DNA from: Vermamoeba vermiformis | Taxonomy: Eukaryota; Tubulinea; Echinamoebida | Assembly (NCBI GenBank): GCA_045837725.1 | Contig: JBEWZL010000163.1 | Location: 558,001 to 622,000 of the forward strand | DNA length: 64,000 bases | Direction of reading: 5' to 3' | In this document: in pieces, positions 43,613 through 53,701 of the stretch | Position numbering within the stretch: the stretch's first letter is position 1 | How the letters are laid out: each line of letters starts with the position of its first letter | Translations under genes and position numbers: made by a program | The notes under the pieces: generated by a model | The model's input: only the letters and a program-made list of their open reading frames with translations | Database searches by the model: none | What the model was told of the DNA's origin: nothing

Positions 43613-44043
43613 GGCATAGAAGTCTTGCCCAGTGTCGAGCTGATTTGAACGATGGTGCCGATGCGTTGTTTGCGCATGGTAGGGAGGACAGCTTGGCTCA
43701 TGAAAACGGATCCGAAAAAGTTGGTTTCCATGACCCGACGAACATCTTGCTCGGAGTACTTCTCTGCCACATTGACGATGGTAAATGCAGCGTTGTTGAT
43801 CAGCACATCGATACGGCCGAACTTTTCGATGGTTTTGGCGATGGCGTTCTCGATCGATGCGCGATCAGTCACATCCAACTTCAATGCGAGGGCAGACTGC
43901 GGAAATCTCTTCTCGAAGTCAGACACTTTGGTAACGTCTCGAGCTGTAGCTACTACATGCTGTCCTGCAGTCAGAAAGTGCTCTGCGAGGTAAAATCCAA
44001 GGCCGCTTGAACATCCGGTGATAAGAAACACTTGTTTTGACAT
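43613..44043 (-). pseudogene. Short-chain dehydrogenase/reductase, 5' part (split by LTR element)
   Basis: The N-terminal half of an SDR from the ATG at 44043: QVFLITGCSSGLGFYLAEHF carries the TGxxxGxG nucleotide-binding motif, followed by LKLDVTDRASI, RIDVLINNAAF (the NNAG-type motif with Ala in place of Gly) and GTIVQISSTLGKTSMP, which includes the catalytic serine region. The coding sequence then meets the retrotransposon edge. The downstream half lies at 37143-37559. The reading phase on both sides is compatible with a single original uninterrupted exon. The substrate is unknown. Confidence 0.88.
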
Positions 44044-44555
44044 TTGATTGGTTGGTAAGCGTTGATTGTATTTGATTTTGATAAACAATATTCTAAGCTT
44101 TAGTTATTTAAAGCAGAATGAATCACACGGAGTAAAGGGGATCCGAGACTTCTCCGTCGATATTCTTCGCGATACTTGCCTTAATTGGAAGTATTTGCAA
44201 TCTTTGCTGCAGTATCGTCTAGAAACATCCGCGAAGCTTTGAAATTTCTGTAGCAGATTTCATTTAAAAGGAGAAAAGGAGAAACGATGAAATGACTAAA
44301 TATTATGTATAAGACGCCAAATCGCTCAAAATTGGATCAAATGCTCATGGCTCGATGCATTGTTTTGTATTGCTCATTATTTTGAAAAAGAAATGCAAAA
44401 AATTATCTTGTTCCGAGTTCTTTTAATAGATAGCGATTATGCATAAAAGCATCTTGCTCTTTCCACTTGCAACCTAATCGTCCAATCGCCTGCATTTATG
44501 TAATTAGAAACTTTTTGTAACAGCGATTTGTTTGACACGTGTCAAAAGTACGAAC
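44044..44555. other. Intergenic, upstream of the split SDR gene
   Basis: About 500 bp between the SDR start and the 3' end of the first F-box/LRR gene. Contains a perfect TGACACGTGTCA palindrome near 44533. No gene is supported. Confidence 0.35.
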
Positions 44556-46161
44556 TTACTTGATAAGAAACGGAGCTTGCAAACGCACGGAAGGCAGTGA
44601 CTTGTCTGCGACATATGTGAACGACATTAATTGAGTGAGTTGTACTAATTCTCGGACAAGCTCATGAGAATTGATAGTCAGATGCAAACGAACCAAATTT
44701 GGCAACCTTCGAAGGCCAGATCTGATCAAGTCTACGTGTTGAAACGATTAATGGTGATCGTAAACTAATATAGTGGTACCTTTAGAGGTAAATATAGGTA
44801 GCTCGATGTGCACCAAGTTCGTCAACTTTGAGATCTGTTGCGTAAAAATTTGTTCTGCGTTTCTGGGCAAGACGAAAACAATTGGCTTTGGTACGATTGA
44901 TAACGATCTTAAAGTACTAATTTTGCATATAGCTTCGCAGATAGCATCGTCATAGACGGGAGATTGAATGCTAAGTGTCTTCAAATCCGGCGGAAAAATT
45001 AATCGTGGTGGTAAATTAGGCTGTGCTGCTAGATTTTTCAATGTCAATTTTGTCATTTTTTTCATATGGCTGAAGTCTTCAATAGGCATGATTCCAATAA
45101 ACGTCAAATTGACCAAGTTTGTTAATTTCGTTAAAGTCTCCAGGTTAGTGTTGTTGAAGTACGGACGTAGATTAAGCTTCGTAAGTCTCGTGAAATTTCC
45201 TAATAAGGAATAGTCAAGATGATTGTTTTGAAAAATTCCGGTGAAATCGATTTTCAACGACGCCAATTTTGGTAATTGCGCAATAACGTCAAGTTCTGAG
45301 TTGCTTGGTCCGATACTTGCAAATTTCTGCAAATCTGTCATACGCATCAGCCATAAAAAATTGTCTGTCAGTCGGAGATTGGTGTCCAAAGAGACCAAGT
45401 TCGTTAACATTGAAATTTCTTCGATTAATTTCGGACTTGTTGGCAGTCGCAGTTTCAATTTTTTCAGCGTCGTTAATGCGCTCAATCCTGTTGCTAATAT
45501 AATGATAAATTAGGAACGAGGGCTTCTAAAAAAATGACATTTTGACACTTTGACACTTCTACGTACTCACTGCTATGGTCAGCGATAAGCTCGTTAAATG
45601 CCTATTCTTGGCAAAATGTCCACAATTGAGCATCATGAGGTTATATACAACGGAGAATTCGTGCAATTGTGTGAATGCGGACAAAAAGATTGGTACTTCT
45701 TGCAACAGCTCGAGTCTGTAATTGTTTGCTGTAGCGCTGAAGTCCATTGCAAGACTTGTCAGATGAGACGCTTTAATTAGGCTATTCAAACTGAATATTT
45801 TTAATGGGGCTGAACCCTTCCGTGGTCTGAATCTAAGACTTGCTGAGCGCAGACTAAGTAGATCCAGCTTGGTGAGCCAATCAAGCTGTTCAGGTGTTTC
45901 TAAATTACTAACAACTTTTTTATCCGCGAGCTTCCACGAATAAGATAATTTGTGCTTCGTGACCAAGCCAAATCTGTCACAATAAAATTATTTAATTTCA
46001 AAATTAATCAAAATCGATTAGATTCTTTATATTAAATACTCTCGGTAATTTATTAATTAACGGAATGAAGCCAGACCGGTTGCTTACCTAATAACGTCGT
46101 AGAATTCCAAATAGCTCCAGATCTCCTTTAAAATATCTTCTGGAAGCGTCAATATGTTCAT
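44556..46161 (-). CDS. F-box/leucine-rich-repeat protein 1
   Basis: Four exons. The first (from the ATG at 46161) encodes MNILTLPEDILKEIWSYLEF, a compact F-box start ending YDVIR at a GTAAGC donor. Later exons are irregular LRRs of about 24 residues with LxxLxxLxL spacing (LTNLVSLDTNLRLTDNFLW; LPKLASLKIDFTGI; LTKLTNLVNLTFIGIMP). The last exon ends LQAPFLIK at 44556, and the paralogue at 59420 ends in a comparable APFAIIT. F-box proteins bind Skp1 in SCF ubiquitin ligases and the LRRs would select substrate. The substrate is unknown. The middle junction (about 45500-45590) is the least certain. Confidence 0.8.
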
Positions 46162-46376
46162 TTATCGTGCTATTTTATAAATACAATTATCATCAATGTG
46201 GTTGCGTTTCGTTTGTCGTGACAAAAAACTCGTCTCGATCGAAGGGCTTCCTTGTCCTTCGGGTTCTATGCGCATGTATTGCGTAACCTGTCGTATGTGA
46301 CAATAAACACCAGGTTGTGTTGCATCGGACAGTTATTCGATAAATAAACCACTTAGCTGTTCGTTTGATTTTGGGT

Positions 46377-46448
46377 ACCAACGTAGCTCAGTTGGGAGAG
46401 CGCAAAACTACAATTGTGAGGTCGCGGATTCGATCTCCGCCGTAGGTA
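46377..46448 (+). tRNA. tRNA-like sequence with aberrant anticodon arm (possible pseudogene)
   Basis: The D-arm GCTCAGTTGGGAGAGC and T-arm GCGGA/TCCGC with TTCGATC are canonical, and a long T-run follows at 46458. The acceptor ACCAACG/CGTAGGT has an A-A mismatch at the fourth pair. The anticodon arm CAAAACTACAATTGTG appears one base short. By alignment the anticodon would be ACA, which is not a normal eukaryotic cytosolic species. It is either a degenerate copy or an unusual tRNA, so the amino acid is not assigned. Confidence 0.55.
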
Positions 46449-46746
46449 CTCCATCCATAATTTTTTTTTTTGCTTGACATCAAGTTTAACTTAAGCAATC
46501 AATGGGTTAAGTCTTATTTCCCCTGGTTTCCAAAGCTACAAGGAAAATTTTCATTAAACACGAACCACAATCACGATTCACGTACAACTATTAACACATT
46601 ATTTATTAACAATTCCGACTAAACGATATCTGCATAAAACTGCGCGGTAAGCGTCGCAAAACGATTAATTGGATTTTTTCGTATTAATCAGATTTTTATT
46701 TTCTTTATTTTATATAGTGACCTAATATTCATATTAATAATAGGAT

Positions 46747-48510
46747 ATGGAAATATTGCCGACAGAAATTATTCTATTGATATTTTCCTTTTTGGATCCG
46801 TTCACGAGACCTACAGCTCGATTAGTTAACCATCCATGGCGCTCATTAATTATTGGCACGATGCATTTATTTCATAAAATATCACGGCCAAGATTTGAAC
46901 AAAAAATGACACAGTTAGGGCAGATGCAAGATCAACTCGCGTTAAAATTTGACTTCAATCGACATTTAGAACAAGACGCAATCCAAAATAGTCTCACAAA
47001 ATTACGAAATCTCGTGGTATTGGATTTATCTAACCTTCGCCAGCTTGGAATTAGCCTCAGCGCACGATCAACAGTTTTAGATCGGCTCGAACGACTAAAA
47101 ATCTTTCGCCCGCCAACTGATGTTATCAAAGCATTAACGCGAATTAAACAGCTTGATATGCAATACGACTTCTTAAATGCCAGAAAATTCGATATTTCAA
47201 CGACAATAGAAGATTTCGCTTTTACATCCGTTATACGTCAAGAGATAGATCCGGACAGCTTATTTCAGCTTACCGAACATCATTCGCGATTAACACGAGC
47301 ATATTTTGCCTGCGACATAAGCAATTTAATTGGAGGATTTTCAAGCTTAACAAAATTAACAAATTTGCGCGATCTGCACATCCTCAACACTGGCATACCA
47401 CGACCTAAATTAAACATATCAGGTCTTAATTTAATGTCATTATATATTTGTGGGGTTACAATTTCAACGGAAGACATTGCTAGTTTGACAAAATTAACGA
47501 AGTTGGTTTGGTTCGACGATGTGGATGTGGAGCAATTAGCGCAGTTAACTAATCTTCGAAGCATTGATATTAGCTACAATAAGGCAAACACCACATTTTG
47601 GACTGCATTGACGAATTTAGAAGACATTAATACTTCTTCGGTAAAAGAGACAGGAAGTGCCTTGCCATACTTACCGTCGGAGAAATTAACGAAATTAGCA
47701 TTCACCATTGCAAAAGGAGGATATCAAAATAAGAATATAGAGGATAACATTAATAGATTAAGCCATTTGAAGACATTACGATTTCACGTCCAAACCAACT
47801 TTGAATGCAAAACCGGAATTTCGCTTCCAAATTTATCAAATTTATCATTAACGCTCAAATGTCACAGCATAGATTTAAGAGAGCTGCCTAGTTTGAAAAT
47901 TTTATCACTAAGATTGAACCAGCCGTTGCAAAAACTAGATCTGCCGACCAAATTGGAACAGATTGGTTTGTACAGCAGCAAATCGAATAACATAGAGAAG
48001 CCAGTACGAGCAGAAATATTACCAAATTTGGCAAGTATGACAAGATTGAAAAAATTGCTAGTGTGTTGGCCGAACGGATCTGTCGATGTCGTTCATGAAA
48101 ATATCTCGCAAATGACGCAATTGGAAAACCTGTCTATTAATATGGAAAACTCAACGCTCGATGAAGAATTATTGCAAAGCTTGACCAACTTAACGACATT
48201 AGACATTGATACGAATTTGAAAAATAATTCAGGCAACGGCTCATTTATGTCAGGAATGACTCAGTTGCAAAAGCTCGTGTTGACACAGTACGCGTGCAAT
48301 AACGAGTGCATTATTGGACTTTCCAAATTTGGAAATTTAACGCACTTGGCGATACCGAAGTCACTTGGCGACATTCAATTCGAATCCGCGATTCGTTTAA
48401 CGAATCTGCAATACCTGTGCCTTAAAATTGAATACGAGCAACCTTATTATGACCTTCGAGACAATCTACAAGCAAAATTGCCTTATTTGAAAGAGTACCA
48501 ACCATCATAA
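46747..48510 (+). CDS. F-box/leucine-rich-repeat protein 2, intronless
   Basis: A single exon of 587 codons from the ATG at 46747. The N-terminus is an F-box: MEILPTEIILLIFSFLDPFT then RPTARLVNHPWRSLI. The rest is irregular LRRs rich in LTKLTNLxxL (LTKLTNLRDLHILNTG; LAQLTNLRSIDISYNK; LQSLTNLTTLDIDTN) down to the C-terminus KEYQPS. It resembles the two multi-exon F-box/LRR genes nearby but has no introns, which might indicate a retrocopy or simple intron loss. It is divergently arranged with F-box/LRR 1. Role as an SCF substrate adaptor is inferred from the family. Confidence 0.9.
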   Translation: MEILPTEIILLIFSFLDPFTRPTARLVNHPWRSLIIGTMHLFHKISRPRFEQKMTQLGQMQDQLALKFDFNRHLEQDAIQNSLTKLRNLVVLDLSNLRQLGISLSARSTVLDRLERLKIFRPPTDVIKALTRIKQLDMQYDFLNARKFDISTTIEDFAFTSVIRQEIDPDSLFQLTEHHSRLTRAYFACDISNLIGGFSSLTKLTNLRDLHILNTGIPRPKLNISGLNLMSLYICGVTISTEDIASLTKLTKLVWFDDVDVEQLAQLTNLRSIDISYNKANTTFWTALTNLEDINTSSVKETGSALPYLPSEKLTKLAFTIAKGGYQNKNIEDNINRLSHLKTLRFHVQTNFECKTGISLPNLSNLSLTLKCHSIDLRELPSLKILSLRLNQPLQKLDLPTKLEQIGLYSSKSNNIEKPVRAEILPNLASMTRLKKLLVCWPNGSVDVVHENISQMTQLENLSINMENSTLDEELLQSLTNLTTLDIDTNLKNNSGNGSFMSGMTQLQKLVLTQYACNNECIIGLSKFGNLTHLAIPKSLGDIQFESAIRLTNLQYLCLKIEYEQPYYDLRDNLQAKLPYLKEYQPS

Positions 48511-48721
48511 AGCGCTAATTTCAAAATTATTCGCCTTGTCTGACCAAGTAAACGAACTCGTTAATTTTTTTCAAATAATTAAATAATTTCTTGTTTAAAA
48601 ATGATCAATTGGATCCACGAGTCTAGGCTTGGTTTGTAAACCTTTTTTATTAACGAAAATTAAATAGTAAAAAGTACAAGTGTTTCAATTGTTTTTGTAA
48701 CATTGTTATAAATAATTGCTT

Positions 48722-51280
48722 TTAATGTCTGCAAGCATCAACGATATCAGCCACGCCACATCCAGCCACGATCAGGCCTTCGAGCAGCAAAATTGGAACG
48801 AAGACAATAGCGTATGTTCTAGGCACCTCGCTACCTTCAACGTTATATATAATCATATATAAGAACGAGAAGAAAGGTGCAAGCAAGACCGCCCAGCAGC
48901 CCAACACGATCAGCAGGACCAAGATTCGATCTTCGCGCAGAATAGTGTTTTGACGCAACCATGCCTCGCGACTTGAGCAGTAGTATAAGAACAATAGTAT
49001 TGAAGGCACGATAACAAAGGTGCCCATAATAACCCAAATTGGAATGAACACGATCCACCTTAAAAAAACCGATCAATAAAATATTCTGTTATTGCATGGC
49101 TAATTAATCCAACAAATTCGATGTAATATAAATCCGTATATTAATTCTTACCAGTTGAATGTCACGTAGAAATCGAGTTTCAACCAAAGCAAGATCAAGA
49201 AGGCCAAAAGGAACAACGCAAAAATACCAAACATAACTCTTTCAAACTTGTAGTCGCCCCTATAATACCATATTAATATTGTATACGAAAATGAACAATA
49301 AAATCGCTAAAATAACGAATTCGAAATTTTAACGGCAGATCTTGATCGAGTTTCAACTTACTCGCTAAACTTAGTGCCAGTAACGCAACCGCTAAGAGGA
49401 GCTTGTGATGCTAATATACACAGCACCCATAATGGAATGAACACCGCCCACCAAGGAAGTCTAAAATAAAAAATTTAGTCAGTTACGCGAGCAGGTCACT
49501 TTCGATAAAAATTTCTTGGCTATAAATAGCCTATTATAGTAATCGATAGTATATTCATATAGTCACTCACAAGTCTAAGTTTGAGAGCTTTAAGCCTAGC
49601 AAAATGAAGAAAGCTATGAGCAGCACAATTGTCGTGTGGATCATCATGCGACACGGTACTTTCATAAAAATCTCCCACACTGAAATTCTTTGCGCAGCTG
49701 TTTAAATAATAGAATATTAATACAAACGCGATGCAAATGATTATTTAATTGAAATAACATTATTAGGATTAAAAAAATTGGGTTTTTTTGTTGCTGATTT
49801 TTGGTCAGATCCGGACTCAAAATCCAATCATAATGGAAGGCTTATTAATATCATATAATACGTACCTATATTATCCGCGAGCTCCTCATCGTACATAACA
49901 CGAGCTGCATCGTGGGTAAACGTAGCAATAATGACTTGACCAGCCAAAACGAAGAACGGGATCAACACAATCGGCCATTCCCAGGTCACAGCACCTGCAA
50001 ATTAATATTAGCACATGATTATATATAGCTTATGTAATATATACGTACCATCGAGTTTGATCACTAAGAAAATTGTGCCTAATAACAGTGCGCCAATTGT
50101 AAAATAATCGCTGACCCTTGTAAACATCATGACGCGCATGAATCGCTCGCAACCAGCCGCTAAATAGTGCCATATTAATATAGGACCGTTATATTTACGT
50201 AAAAGTATCAATCGTAAATTTTAGAAATTAAAATACAAATTGAAAAAACGCATCTCAGATTGTAGACACTTTGAACTCGTTAAATCAAGTATATTTCGTA
50301 ACTTTGCATAATATCCTATAGTAAGTACCTTTTTCGCGTCGCTTTTGCTGTCTAAGAGTGTCTTTACGGATTTGTTCTTCGCGCACCAATCGATCAGCTT
50401 CAGCTTTTTGCCATCGCTCCTCTTCCTTGTATTTTTGCATGAAATACAGTTTATTGCGAGGGATGGAAGCCTGAATAATATTAAATTAACATTAGAATCA
50501 GATCTAAAAAGACTGAAAACACAAGCTCATTGCAATCCGAAAATTTAATATCTTTAACCATATTTATGCTAGCTAACATCCTCTATAGATTGATTGATAA
50601 GCGTACGTAATTATAGAAATCATTTAGAACGTAATTAAGCTAATCGAAATTCTAGATTTCACTAACGGCCAAAAAATGAAATTAAATTCAAAAAATTCAA
50701 ATAAAATCCAAAGACTTACTGCGCCAGCGCCAGCATGCCATAGCTTTGCTTTCTCCTCCCACAAATCAGTATCAAAGCTCATTTGGTGAAATCGGTTATC
50801 AACTTCCGCCACTTTAAATAGTTCCCTTTCTTTCAGATACGAAAAGACTCGTACGACCAATTCATCGGGGAGCGTCTCAAAATAATTGACTTTAGGTCCA
50901 TTATCTTCTGCCGCGGCCGTGGTAGAAGTTGTGTTTGTCGCATTCACCAGCTTGTCGTGAGCCAATCCCGGGTCATCCTCGTTATCGACTTCAATGACTT
51001 CGAGTGCTTCTAAACTACTCTCTTCCATGCTATTTTCTGCCAATTTTAGCGGCGTAGTATCGGCCACTGGTGAGGGCTGTTTATTATTGTTGGATGGGCC
51101 ATTACTTTTCTTGCTTGACTTGGAAGAGCTTGAAGATGACGAAGACGAAGACGATTTTAACAATTGTTCTTGATTATTGTTGGTATTATCCGTGAATAAT
51201 TGTTCTGCTGGAGCAATGTGCAACGACTTGCTCGATGAGGAGCTACTCGAACCCGTATCTGACTCAGAGCTCGATGACAT
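48722..51280 (-). CDS. F-box protein fused to a TMEM185-like polytopic membrane domain
   Basis: About eight exons. The start is the ATG at 51280 (MSSSSESDTG). The first 110 residues are Ser-rich runs and acidic stretches, followed by an F-box: YFETLPDELVVRVFSYLKER, ELFKVAEVDNRFHQM. A charged helix (MQKYKEEERWQKAEADRLVR) comes next. Then there are about eight to ten hydrophobic segments with the repeated Trp-rich signature WWAVFIPLWVLC, WIVFIPIWVIMG and DWEWPIVLIPFFVLA-type sequence characteristic of the TMEM185/FAM11 family. It would place an F-box on the cytosolic face of an internal membrane, suggesting a membrane-tethered SCF adaptor. That job is inferred. It converges with F-box/LRR 2. 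Confidence 0.85.
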
Positions 51281-52147
51281 TTGCTGTAACACTCAACAAA
51301 AATATAAATAATTGTTGAGGTTACCTCTGGGTAAAACTAGAATTCAAACCCGTGCGTGAAAAAATCTCGTTTGGAAGAGCGCTCTGTGATTGGTCGGTTT
51401 ATTTTTAGGCTCAGAAACGCGATTAGCTTAACAGAACCATTTATTTATTGTAAAGAAATGCGTAACATGACAATTATTACTACATTTAAAGCGTAAAAGA
51501 TTGATTGCTGAAGATCCTTTTTTTGTTGTAACATCATCTCAACTACTCATCTGCACGATGTTGTATGTTACTGCTGGGAAAAATCTTCAAAATAATTATT
51601 ACAACTACTTCACGAGGAAAAGATGGAAGGTGAAAAACATGAGTTGGGATCCATCCGAAAAATTAACTACAACAATAACCGGTAAAATTCGATTAATAAT
51701 TTCGTAGCATTATTTTTGCATTGTTAAACATATTTCGAACCTTAATTAATTTTGATTTCGAAAACTTAAATTTGAAATTTAGAAATTGCCGTGTAAATAA
51801 TTCTGTCAGCAACTGGCTAACTGTTTATACCATAATTTGAGTAATATGCGCATAATAATTGCTTTGTTAAGTAGATTAAACAGATGCACCTCGCGTACCA
51901 ATCGCTTAGTTGAGATCAGGGCGGTGGGACCTTAGGGATCCGAAACTAATTTGCACTGATAGCAAAGATATTTAGTAGGTCTTTAGAAAGGTACGCAACT
52001 ATTCCCTAACCCAAAAACAACGTTAGACCTGTTTTTTGGCCGTCACAAAATTTTGCCTGTCAAATTTGTGTTCGGGACGGCCAAAAAACCATAAATTTGC
52101 AGCTTCGAGGCTAACAAATATCTCAGTCAACAAACAAACACAACACA
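51281..52147. other. Divergent promoter region with an inverted repeat
   Basis: About 870 bp between two divergent genes. A short open stretch near 51501-51700 lacks a supported splice partner. An inverted repeat lies at 52032-52088, 60 bp before the next ATG. Confidence 0.4.
52032..52088. repeat. Inverted repeat (potential hairpin) in the 5' leader of the TDP2-like gene
   Basis: TTTTTTGGCCGTC at 52032-52044 is perfectly complementary to GACGGCCAAAAAA at 52076-52088. The intervening segment has a second, smaller pairing (CACAAA/TTTGTG). Confidence 0.75.
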
Positions 52148-53577
52148 ATGCTCAGTACACTTAATACTTATCGTTACGATAATAATACGCAACAATGGAC
52201 CGTTGCAAATGAATCAAGCGGATCCGCTATTAACGCCCGTACAAAACTTCGTGTCGCGACTTTGAACATTTTGCATGACCGTTACTACTTCCCGTGGCAA
52301 GCTATTGTTCGTTCACAAGAGCGGTATAATCATTTAATCAATGAATTGAAGACATTACAAGCTGACATTATTGGCTTAAACGAAGTCACTGTCACCGGTT
52401 TGAGTTACTTACTTGGTAAAAATTTTAAAAAATATTTATAAACGTATACAAGCCCAAATATAATCAATATACTATACGATCATAATTATCCATCACTATA
52501 ATCAATTTTAAAAATTATTCTAAGCTATATTTTTTTTGGTGACTAAAACTTCCGATTGAAATTTCGCTTTTGAACGACTTGACATTCGCCTTGTCTATCA
52601 TATTATTATTATCTAACTATTTGGGTGCAGCTAACGAATGGATTCGCTCCAATTATTACGTCAGCGATGTTCCTTCGAGCAACGGTAAAAGCGCGCAACA
52701 AGAGACCTTTGGCGCACCATATTCCTTCCTTGGTAACTTGTTGCTAAGCAAGATACCCTTCAATGAGTTGTATTGTTGGCGCTTTAGTGCAGCTTGCAAG
52801 CCCCTTAATAGAGGTACGTAACCGTTTTCTTTGACGCATTCAATGCGCGACCTAACATAAACAGCTCCGCATGTTAACATCAGTATTACTGTAGCCGCTA
52901 TAATTGGGGTGTTCGATGCGGTATCAGATGACGGATCTAAAATCAAGCTCGGATTTTGTTCCATTCACACAACTGCGTACGAAGACAAATTTAAAGTACG
53001 AGAAATTCAATTCGAAGAAATCACGCAAGTACTTGACACCAAGTTGCAATTGGACGAGTACTATCTGATGGGCGACATGAACTTGCATTTGAAAGAAGAA
53101 GACGAGCAAGTTGAACGATTGGGCCTGGTTGATTTGTGGCACGAAACGCACAAGTACGACCACCATCTCATTGAAAATAGTTTCACGTTTGATGCCAAAA
53201 GAAACACGCTCGTGCAAATGACGTACTTGAACTTAGAGCGCCGTCAAATGCGACTTGATCGAGTGTTTTGGAAGTCTAAAAATAGAACTGAAAATCGGAA
53301 GAGATTTCATCCAGCTACTGAATTACGTGTTTGGGCTGACCAGCCTGTCGCAGAGGGCGATTACTTGTTCATTAGCGATCATTTCGGTCTCTATTTAGAC
53401 ATCACTAATGACCCGGATCAAGCGATCGACGTTGACCATAGTACTCAGGGTGAAGTTGATTGGCCCCAGAAATCGTTCTCATCGCTTACCAAAAGAGGAA
53501 AAATCGACGCTGGTCTCGGAATGCTGTCTGCTGTGTGGAACGTCGCAAAGACTCGCATTACCAAATTAAGAAAGTGA
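52148..53577 (+). CDS. TDP2-like endonuclease/exonuclease/phosphatase-family protein
   Basis: Three exons (52148-52415, 52631-52813, 52865-53577) join in frame. The fold's signature blocks appear in order: LRVATLNILHDR, LQADIIGLNEVT (metal-binding Glu), GNLLLSKIPF, LGFCSIHTT, YYLMGDMNLH (GDxN) and ISDHFGLYLDI (SDH). A region before the SDH motif (SFTFDAKRNTLVQMTYLN ... RRQMRLDRVFW) matches the TDP2/EEP layout. TDP2 removes topoisomerase 2 adducts from DNA 5' ends. Other EEP enzymes (CCR4-like, sphingomyelinase-like) cannot be excluded. The C-terminus is basic (KTRITKLRK). The 215-bp first intron contains an accidental open frame. Confidence 0.78.
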
Positions 53578-53701
53578 TGAAGATTTCATTATACCGCTCC
53601 TATATTTCGTTATTTTAAATTGATTCTGTTATAAATTGAGTATTCATTACAGTCTTTTGCGCGCCAATTATTTCTTAAAATTTTATTAGTAATTACATTA
53701 T

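Noticed and set aside
51501-51707. 68-codon plus-strand frame upstream of the TDP2-like gene
   Set aside because: It ends near a possible GTAAAA donor, but no downstream exon continues it, so a gene cannot be supported.
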